This document shows, piece by piece, positions 1-5,205 of a stretch of 7,089 nt of DNA. Origin of the DNA: Bacillota bacterium (GTDB taxonomy: Bacteria > Armatimonadota > Hebobacteria > Hebobacterales > Hebobacteraceae). The position numbers and the translations under genes were made by a program. The stretch lies in the NCBI GenBank assembly GCA_030668755.1, contig DAOVEW010000045.1:1-7089 (forward strand). Reading direction: 5' to 3'. The notes below the pieces were generated by a model. It was given only the letters and a program-made list of their open reading frames with translations. It did not search any database and was not told the DNA's origin. Each line of letters begins with the position of its first letter. Within the stretch, counting starts at the first letter, position 1.

Positions 1-182
1 CCCCCCCCCCCCCCGACGCCGTGCTCCGCGTGTGTTGCGTCAGGGGAGCCCGATAGCACGACGAGTTTGACCTCCGGGTGGGTCTGGCGGAAGCCTGCGA
101 TGAGGCCGGCCAGTATCGCTTCGTCGCCGGCGTTGCCGAAACCGTAGTACCCGGACACCAGGACGCGAGGATGTCTGCTCAT
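1..182 (-). CDS. csaB: Polysaccharide pyruvyl transferase CsaB, N-terminal fragment (runs off window)
   Basis: Reading the minus strand from ATG at 182-180 gives about 56 credible residues that begin MSRHPRVLVSGYYGFGNAGD and continue with EAILAGLIAGFRQTHPEVK, LVVLSGSPDATHAEHGV. The glycine-rich GYYGFGNAGDEAIL stretch (residues 11-24) directly after a first beta strand is the N-terminal signature of the CsaB/polysaccharide pyruvyl transferase family. These enzymes transfer pyruvate from phosphoenolpyruvate to a sugar of a secondary cell-wall polymer, which then holds SLH-domain surface proteins. The start codon overlaps the stop of the DUF5693 gene (ATGA at 182-179). No Shine-Dalgarno sequence precedes it, so translation is probably coupled to the upstream gene. 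After residue 56 the frame enters a run of G on the coding strand (window bases 1-14) that would read as poly-Gly, which is not expected for the family. The rest of the gene, normally about 350 or more residues, lies outside. The family call is strong; the exact polymer is unknown. Confidence 0.85.
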   Translation of the reverse strand, partial: MSRHPRVLVSGYYGFGNAGDEAILAGLIAGFRQTHPEVKLVVLSGSPDATHAEHGVGGGG

Positions 183-2095
183 CGGGCGAGATGCCGTCGG
201 GCGCGGTCGAACAGCGCTCGCCAGACCAGGATGGCGACGACGCCCAGAGCGGCGCCGATCCACAGCCCGTGGCCGGTGCGCAGCAAGCTGACATGGAGAG
301 GGGTGTGGAAGTGGCAGAACGTGTTCAGGAGTGAGACTTGCCCGAGTCCGGCGGCGAGAGCGAGGATCGGCAGCCACCTCTGCCTCCCTCTGAGCGCGAG
401 GGCGACGGCAAGCATGAGCGCTGGGTGGCCCACGAGAAACTCCTTGGTGCGAGGTCTGACGACGAGCAGGGATTCGAGGATGCTGCGGACCTTTAGCTCC
501 ATGCCGGAGGGGGTCAGCGGGGGTTGATTGCCGCTGCGCATCAGCGCGAATGCGAGTGCGGCCAGCGCTCCGAGTATGATGAGCGCCTGGAGGACGGTGA
601 CGCGCTGCGTGAAGAAGTCGCCCGCGCGCAGGCGCGATCGCTGCCACCATCGCGCGAGGGGCTCAGTCCGCCCCGGGACCTCCGCGACGACCGCAGCGAA
701 GATGAGGAGCAGTGGGACAAGGTAGGAGAGCTTGACCCCGACGAAGCCGCCCACTCCGGCGATGTGCCCCACGCGCGAGTAGAGCCCGACAATCAAGAGC
801 GCGCCGATGGTGGAGGCCGCGGAGGCGACGACGAGGGTGCCGAGCGCGCAGCCAAGAACCTCAGCTGCGCCAGCGCGGCGACCACCGTTGCGCGCTGCCT
901 GGAGCATCCAGATGACGCCAAGTGAGGGGAGGATGGAGGCCGCGGCCAGACCTCCGACCGGGACGACCAGCGCCGGGCGGAGCAGAGCCGTGAGGAGCCC
1001 CAGGGCGCCTGTGCCCACGAAGAGCGCCAGTGAGGGCAGGACAGGCATGGGCGCGAACCGTCGCACAAGAAGGAGGAGCGCGGCCGGAAGGCCGAGCGCC
1101 GCGATTGCACGCAGCCACGTGGGCGGCCAGCCTTCGGGGGCTGTGAACGGAGCCGGAGGCCCGATGTGGAAGCCTTGGGCGACCAGGGAGTCGGCCAGCC
1201 TGCTTACGTAGCGGATGCTGCCGTCCACAGGATCGCGCTGGGCGCGCAGCGGCAGGCGCACGTAGCAGGTGCGGATGTTGCGTTCGCGGACTGCACGCAG
1301 GTAGCGAGGCACGGCTACCGCGGGAGTCATGGTCACCATGTCGGACTCGCCGATACTGTGGACGCGAATCAGTCGAGGCGCCAAGCGGCGCGCGAGCCCG
1401 CCGTCGCCCATCTGGCCCGCCATCTCTACGAAGCCGTACAGCAGGTCGTGGCGGCGGAACGCGGCGGCGGTTTCGTCGAGGAGCTCGTCGTAGCCGAGCA
1501 CCTCCTGCTTGTCGAACACGACGAGCCGCGCGCCGACGGCGTTGGCCTCGGCCGCCGCGGCATCTATGGCCAGGGGCGAGACGGCCGGGAAGTTGCGCAA
1601 TCGAGCGACAATGCGCATGCCGGCCCCACGGGCCGCGCGCATGTTGTCCGGGTGTAGAAGCACAGGGACATCGGCGAGCTGGTCCATGTCGAGGTCGACG
1701 CTGAGGATGGGTGGCGGGCCGGCCACCTCAATTGCCGCATGGGGCAAGCGTGCTGTAAGGGCCGCCGCCAGGACGCGACCCAACTCCGGGTCCCGGCTGA
1801 CGATGTTGGTGTGACCGGCGGTAGACACGACGAATAGGCGACCGCTGTCGGCCAGCTCTCCAACCGTCATCTCGCGCACGGCGAGCGCGCTCGCACCGAC
1901 GCCGCGCAGCCTCAAAAGGAACTCGGGGAGGGCGACGCCAGCGGCGGCCGCCATGTGCCGCGCGTCGCCGGCGTCGATGGCGATCTCAACGGTGCGGTTG
2001 GCTTGCTCGATGCTGGCCCGTCCCACCGCCAGGAACAGGCCGGCAACCAGCGCAACGGCGAGAAAGAACAGGAAGAACTTGTCCGATCGATCCAC
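179..2095 (-). CDS. DUF5693 family polytopic membrane protein, upstream partner of CsaB
   Basis: This 638-residue protein starts with GTG at 2095. The sequence AGGGGG lies 6 bases upstream of that codon and a promoter about 37 bases upstream. One hydrophobic helix at residues 7-25 is followed by a large outer domain of about 300 residues, then roughly eight hydrophobic segments (about 328-344, 352-372, 376-399, 411-439, 454-472, 500-518, 556-590, 607-627). Two motifs near the C-terminus are typical of DUF5693: RPRTKEFLVGHPALML (547-562) and SLLNTFCHFHTPLHVSLLRT (588-607). The outer domain alternates strand-like and helix-like segments (for example VLLHPD, RIVARLRNFP, ARLVVFDKQEVLGY, LLYGFVEM, LIRVHSIGESDM, RTCYVRLP), which suggests a TIM-barrel-like fold; this is inference. 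The gene overlaps csaB by 4 bases, so the two proteins probably act in the same process, modification or export of a cell-wall polymer. No biochemical function is established that I can name. The family assignment is firm and the role speculative. Confidence 0.85.
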   Translation of the reverse strand: MDRSDKFFLFFLAVALVAGLFLAVGRASIEQANRTVEIAIDAGDARHMAAAAGVALPEFLLRLRGVGASALAVREMTVGELADSGRLFVVSTAGHTNIVSRDPELGRVLAAALTARLPHAAIEVAGPPPILSVDLDMDQLADVPVLLHPDNMRAARGAGMRIVARLRNFPAVSPLAIDAAAAEANAVGARLVVFDKQEVLGYDELLDETAAAFRRHDLLYGFVEMAGQMGDGGLARRLAPRLIRVHSIGESDMVTMTPAVAVPRYLRAVRERNIRTCYVRLPLRAQRDPVDGSIRYVSRLADSLVAQGFHIGPPAPFTAPEGWPPTWLRAIAALGLPAALLLLVRRFAPMPVLPSLALFVGTGALGLLTALLRPALVVPVGGLAAASILPSLGVIWMLQAARNGGRRAGAAEVLGCALGTLVVASAASTIGALLIVGLYSRVGHIAGVGGFVGVKLSYLVPLLLIFAAVVAEVPGRTEPLARWWQRSRLRAGDFFTQRVTVLQALIILGALAALAFALMRSGNQPPLTPSGMELKVRSILESLLVVRPRTKEFLVGHPALMLAVALALRGRQRWLPILALAAGLGQVSLLNTFCHFHTPLHVSLLRTGHGLWIGAALGVVAILVWRALFDRARRHLAR

Positions 2096-2131
2096 AGTCG
2101 GCCCCCTGCCGCGGGTGAAAGAGACGGGCGC

Positions 2132-2160
2132 ATTTTAGCATGGGGCCGAGATTGCGGCAA
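2132..2160 (-). promoter_or_regulatory. Sigma-70-type promoter for the DUF5693-csaB operon
   Basis: On the minus strand TTGCCG (2160-2155, 4 of 6 matches to TTGACA) and TAAAAT (2137-2132, 5 of 6 matches to TATAAT) are separated by exactly 17 bases. A TG one base before the -10 gives an extended -10 (TGCTAAAAT). The expected transcript start, near 2125, leaves a leader of about 30 bases carrying AGGGGG 6 bases before the GTG. This AT-rich patch stands out in a GC-rich surrounding. It is a sequence match only; no expression data are available. Confidence 0.6.
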
Positions 2161-2174
2161 ACGGGCATGGCGAG

Positions 2175-2189
2175 GGGGCCGCCGGCCCC
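2175..2189. repeat. Short perfect inverted repeat between divergent operons
   Basis: GGGGCC (2175-2180) and GGCCCC (2184-2189) form a 6-base-pair stem with a GCC loop. The stem lies 29 bases before the kinase ATG and just upstream of the -35 of the divergent promoter. It could be a leader hairpin of the kinase transcript or an operator half-site pair. In such GC-rich DNA a chance match is quite possible. Confidence 0.3.
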
Positions 2190-2218
2190 GCGGCGAAAGT
2201 GGGTGCGGGAGACAGAGC

Positions 2219-3199
2219 ATGTCGCGATTCGTGCTGGGGGTGGACGGCGGGCAGACCTCGACCACGGCGGCGATCTGCGATATGGAAGGCCGTCTCCGCG
2301 GCCTGGGCAGAGGAGGCCCGGCGAATCACGTTTGGGCGCCGGGCGGCATCGCGCGGGCGCGGCGGGCGGTGAAGATGAGCGTCGGGCAGGCGGTGCGGGC
2401 CGCGAGGCTGAAGGACGTGACGTTCGAGGGAGCATTCGCTGGGATGCCGGGTCCGGAGGACGAGCGGAAGGCGCGGGCCATTGAGGGAGCGGTCGCCGCA
2501 AAACGCTTCCGTATGGCGCCCGACAAAGTGAACGCGCTAGCCTCGGTTACGGCCGGCAAGTCCGGAGTAGTTGTGATAGCCGGGACGGGGACTATCACGT
2601 ATGGGGAGAATGCACGGGGCGAGGCGGCGGACGCGAGTGGATGGGGGTATCTGCTCGGGGACGAGGGGAGCGGGTTCTGGATCGCACGGCACGCGGTCGC
2701 CGCCGCCTGCCGGGGATACGACGGGCGGGGGGAGCCGACGCTGCTGAGCTGCAAGCTGATGGCGGCCCTGGAGATCGAAGACCTATGGGAGCTGTACTTC
2801 CTGGTGTATTCGGAGAAGCTATCGCGTCCGGATGTTGCCGGTCTGGCGGCGGTTGTGCCGGAAGCGGCGGCGGAGGGTGATGCGGCGGCGCGAGCGGTAC
2901 TCCGCCGGGCGGGCCGGGAGCTGGGACTGGCGGCAGGCGCTGTGGCGCGAAGACTGAGGATGCACCGCGGTGCAGTGAAGGTCGGTATGGTGGGCGGGGT
3001 ACTCCGCGGTTCGGCCGAAGTCAGAAGGAGCTTCCGACGGGAGGTGAGGCGACACGCGCCGAATGCGGTTTTCGCGGAGCCGCGGTTCGCGCCGGCGATC
3101 GGGTCCGTGTTGCTGGCGCTCAAGCTGGCGGGAGTGCGGCTCACCTCGAAGGTTCTTGCCAACCTCGACGCGGCCTCGGCGCAGGTCGGGGCGAAGTGA
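2219..3199 (+). CDS. BadF/BadG/BcrA/BcrD-type ATPase, probable N-acetylhexosamine kinase (NagK-like)
   Basis: This 326-residue protein has the ASKHA (actin/Hsp70/sugar kinase) fold pattern. Phosphate-1 loop GVDGGQTST is at residues 7-15. D102, in PDKVNALASV, aligns with the conserved catalytic aspartate of the NDA motif. GVVVIAGTGTITYG (116-129) is the nucleotide-binding loop, usually GTGS in relatives, and GWGYLLGDEGSGFWI (141-155) is the hallmark of GlcNAc-kinase-like members. VGMVGGVLRG (255-264) and PRFAPAIGSVLLAL (288-301) form the C-terminal ATP-site half. The expected reaction is ATP-dependent 6-phosphorylation of GlcNAc or ManNAc in the cytosol. The open frame extends upstream to 1955, but the start at 2219 is preferred. 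There, GGGAGA lies about 6-7 bases before the ATG, and the upstream extension would run through the divergent promoter and DUF5693 start. It is the first gene of an operon with nanE 36-39 bases downstream, so ManNAc is a plausible substrate. The family is certain; the substrate is inferred from context. Confidence 0.85.
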   Translation: MSRFVLGVDGGQTSTTAAICDMEGRLRGLGRGGPANHVWAPGGIARARRAVKMSVGQAVRAARLKDVTFEGAFAGMPGPEDERKARAIEGAVAAKRFRMAPDKVNALASVTAGKSGVVVIAGTGTITYGENARGEAADASGWGYLLGDEGSGFWIARHAVAAACRGYDGRGEPTLLSCKLMAALEIEDLWELYFLVYSEKLSRPDVAGLAAVVPEAAAEGDAAARAVLRRAGRELGLAAGAVARRLRMHRGAVKVGMVGGVLRGSAEVRRSFRREVRRHAPNAVFAEPRFAPAIGSVLLALKLAGVRLTSKVLANLDAASAQVGAK

Positions 3200-3227
3200 G
3201 GCGACCGGCGGCGAGGGCAGTCACACA

Positions 3228-3232
3228 AGGAG
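3228..3232 (+). promoter_or_regulatory. Ribosome binding site deciding the nanE start
   Basis: AGGAG (AAGGAG if 3227 is included) lies 3 bases before the first ATG (3236) and 6 bases before the second, adjacent ATG (3239). The second spacing is close to the optimum, so translation more likely begins at 3239. Confidence 0.6.
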
Positions 3233-3238
3233 CAGATG

Positions 3239-3922
3239 ATGGTTGCTGATGTCGTGCAGAAGATCAAAGGCGGGCTCGTCGTCTCGTGTCAGGCCGAGCA
3301 GGGCAGCCCGTTCTTCCATCCGGAGTCGATGGCGCGGTTTGCGAAGGCCGCGGAGATTGGTGGAGCGGTGAGCATTCGCGCGAAGGAGCCGGACATTCGT
3401 GCCATCAAGCAGATGTGTGGGCTGCCGGTGATCGGGATCGACAAGGTGTATCTGGAGGGGTTCGAGCTATACATCACTCCGCGGTTCGAGGATGCGGAAC
3501 GGATCGCGGCGGCGGGCGCTGAGGTGATAGCGCTGGACTGCACGGCGCGGGCGCGGCCGGGCGGCGTCACGATGGAGGAGCTCGTCGGGCGCATCAAGTC
3601 AGAGCTGAAGCTGCCCGTGATGGCCGACATCGCGACGCTGCAGGAGGCGATGGCGGCGGAGAAGGCCGGCGCCGACATTGTGGCGACGACCATGAGCGGC
3701 TACACCGCTTACAGCCCGAAGCGCGACACGCCCGACTTCGATCTGCTGGAGGCGATCATCCGTGCTGTGGCAGTGCCGGTGATCGCTGAGGGGCACATTC
3801 ACACGATCGCAGAGGCGCAAGCGTGCTTCGCGCTCGACGCGTGGGCAATCGTGATCGGGACTGCCATCACGCGGCCGGTCGAGCTGACGGAGCGGTTTGC
3901 CAGGGGTATCAGCGGGGGATAG
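3239..3922 (+). CDS. nanE: N-acylglucosamine-6-phosphate 2-epimerase (ManNAc-6-P epimerase) NanE
   Basis: NanE interconverts N-acetylmannosamine-6-phosphate and N-acetylglucosamine-6-phosphate, a cytosolic step of sialic acid and ManNAc breakdown. The protein has 227 residues from ATG 3239, or 228 from ATG 3236 (numbering used here), the usual length for this single-domain TIM barrel. Family landmarks are GLVVSCQAEQGSPF (13-26), PVIGIDKVYLEGFELYITPR (64-83), VIALDCTARARP (97-108), PVMADIATL (127-135), DIVATTMSGYTAYS (147-160), PVIAEGHIHT (181-190) and AIVIGTAITRP (204-214). K70 and E185 occupy the positions of the catalytic Lys and Glu described for NanE of Clostridium perfringens. After K70 the usual Arg-Asp is replaced by Val-Tyr, and the usual VVGGAITRP reads VIGTAITRP, so this is a divergent member. 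It follows the BadF-type kinase and precedes an amidohydrolase by 23 bases, which points to one transcript. The general identity is secure; strict substrate preference is not. Confidence 0.9.
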   Translation: MVADVVQKIKGGLVVSCQAEQGSPFFHPESMARFAKAAEIGGAVSIRAKEPDIRAIKQMCGLPVIGIDKVYLEGFELYITPRFEDAERIAAAGAEVIALDCTARARPGGVTMEELVGRIKSELKLPVMADIATLQEAMAAEKAGADIVATTMSGYTAYSPKRDTPDFDLLEAIIRAVAVPVIAEGHIHTIAEAQACFALDAWAIVIGTAITRPVELTERFARGISGG

Positions 3923-3931
3923 ACGCGGTGT

Positions 3932-3939
3932 AGGAGGAG
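3932..3939 (+). promoter_or_regulatory. Strong ribosome binding site for the amidohydrolase
   Basis: AGGAGGAG lies 6 bases before the GTG at 3946 and is the best Shine-Dalgarno match in the window. It fixes GTG 3946 as the start and suggests that the third operon gene is translated efficiently despite its non-ATG codon. Confidence 0.75.
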
Positions 3940-3945
3940 CCAAGA

Positions 3946-5166
3946 GTGTTCACGGGTCAGGAGTTCCTGTCGCTGCGCAAGGCGTTGGACGAGATTCCGA
4001 TCATCGACACGCACGAGCACTACGGCGAGGCGTGGGACGGACCGGAGACGGATCTCTACGCGTTGTTTCGCGATTCCTACGTTACCTGGCTGGCCCACGA
4101 TGAGGAGCTCAAGGATGAGCCGGGGTGCCTGCTGCGGTGGCTGGCGCCGGCGCGCGATAACGCGTACACGGTCTCCCTGGTGCGTGCCCTGCGGGAGCTG
4201 TATGGAATCGAGCAGCGAGAGCTAGACCAGCAGATGGTCGGGGGCCTCGCCGAGAAGGTGCGGGCCGCCTACAAGGACAAGGCCTGGGCGATCAGCGTGC
4301 TGCGCAGAGCCGGCATCCAGCACTCGATCATTGATCCGCTGCCGGTTCCTGGGTACCTGCACGAGGAGGCGAGCTTTCATCTGGCGCTGAGGTCACACAT
4401 GCTCGTGCACGGGTACGACCGGGCGGCGCGGGATCACGGAGGAGACAACTCATTCCAGTTCGCGGCGAGATTCGGACACGAGATATCGAGCTTCGATGAC
4501 TATCTCGCTTATGTAGACTTCTGGGTCCGCCACCACAAAGAGAAGGGCGCGGTGGCAATCAAGTCGGCACTGGCCTATGAGCGCGATATAGATGTGAAGT
4601 CGGTCGCCGATAGGGATGCCGAGCGGATCTTCGACAGCGGGACGAAGGACCCGGCCGAGCAGAAGAAGTTCGGGGATTTCGTTCTTGACCTGCTGGCGAA
4701 GAAGGCCGCGGAGTATGGGTTGGTGTTCCAGATTCACACCGGGCTGGCGCTCCAGGCGACGTCGCACCCGTGGCGGTTGATGTGGCTGCTGGACAACAAC
4801 CCCGACACGGTGTTCGATCTGTTCCATGCCGGATATCCGTGGACGCAGGATGTGCTGGCCATGGCGTCGGAGCGGCCGAACCTGATCGTTGACACGTGCT
4901 GGCTGCCGATCATCTCGCCGACGGCCGCGGTGCGGTTCTACCAGGAATATGCGGAGATGGCGTTTCGCGCCGATACGCTGCTGTGGGGCGGGGACAACTG
5001 GCACGCGGAGGAGACGTACGGGGCGGCGCTCACGTTCAAGGACTGTCTGGCGAAGGCGGTGTCGGAGAAGGTGGAGGGTGGCTACTGGACGAGGCGGGAG
5101 GGGCTTCGCTACGCCGAGGGGGTCATGTGGCGCGCAGCGGGGAGGTGGTTTGGGATTGAGACGTGA
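3946..5166 (+). CDS. Uncharacterised amidohydrolase-superfamily metalloenzyme (Amidohydro_2-like TIM barrel)
   Basis: This 406-residue soluble protein has no signal peptide and begins at GTG 3946 behind a strong AGGAGGAG. The metal-ligand pattern of the amidohydrolase superfamily is visible. IIDTHEHYGE (19-28) supplies the HxH pair H23 and H25. K206 in VAIKSALAYERDI is a candidate bridging lysine. LVFQIHTGL (259-267) gives H264, DLFHAGYPWTQD (291-302) gives H294, and LLWGGDNWHAEE (345-356) gives D350. The order DTHEH ... QIHTG ... FHAGYPW ... GGDNW resembles the Amidohydro_2 group and its neighbour, the uronate isomerases, rather than NagA. An insert at residues 30-115, with many acidic and Arg/Lys residues, separates the first barrel strand from the rest. 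Possible activities are hydrolysis, decarboxylation, or sugar isomerisation or lactone opening; none can be chosen from sequence. The gene is the last in the kinase-nanE operon, so a role in processing an amino sugar or uronic acid is likely. The superfamily is firm and the substrate unknown. Confidence 0.8.
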   Translation: MFTGQEFLSLRKALDEIPIIDTHEHYGEAWDGPETDLYALFRDSYVTWLAHDEELKDEPGCLLRWLAPARDNAYTVSLVRALRELYGIEQRELDQQMVGGLAEKVRAAYKDKAWAISVLRRAGIQHSIIDPLPVPGYLHEEASFHLALRSHMLVHGYDRAARDHGGDNSFQFAARFGHEISSFDDYLAYVDFWVRHHKEKGAVAIKSALAYERDIDVKSVADRDAERIFDSGTKDPAEQKKFGDFVLDLLAKKAAEYGLVFQIHTGLALQATSHPWRLMWLLDNNPDTVFDLFHAGYPWTQDVLAMASERPNLIVDTCWLPIISPTAAVRFYQEYAEMAFRADTLLWGGDNWHAEETYGAALTFKDCLAKAVSEKVEGGYWTRREGLRYAEGVMWRAAGRWFGIET

Positions 5167-5167
5167 A

Positions 5168-5205
5168 GCGGCCCGAGCCGACCCGTATCAGACGGTCTCG
5201 GCCGC
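5168..5205. terminator. GC-rich hairpin at the convergent gene ends, possible bidirectional terminator
   Basis: GCGGCC (5168-5173) plus GAG (5175-5177) pairs with CTCGGCCGC (5197-5205), leaving C5174 bulged. CCG (5178-5180) then pairs with CGG (5193-5195) with T5196 bulged, giving 12 base pairs around a 12-base loop. It begins two bases after the amidohydrolase stop and reaches into the last codons of the phosphatase gene on the other strand. No T-tract follows on either side, so this is not a classical intrinsic terminator. It may stop transcription only with Rho or protect the 3' ends. Confidence 0.4.

Noticed and set aside
1955..2218. N-terminal extension of the kinase frame up to 1955
   Set aside because: It would cover the divergent promoter and the DUF5693 start, and BadF-family proteins begin a few residues before the DGGxT motif, as they do from ATG 2219.
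2326..3267. Long antisense open frame of 313 residues on the minus strand opposite the kinase
   Set aside because: Its translation is rich in Ser, Arg, Pro and Ala with no domain pattern. It is the mirror of GC-rich codon use in a clearly recognised kinase gene.
4450..5004. Antisense open frame of 184 residues opposite the amidohydrolase
   Set aside because: The composition is Arg-rich and low in complexity, and it lies fully within a gene with conserved catalytic motifs.
3946..5166. Calling the amidohydrolase NagA (GlcNAc-6-P deacetylase) from operon context
   Set aside because: The DTHEH start, the FHAGYPW and GGDNW segments and the overall layout do not fit NagA, so context alone was not enough.
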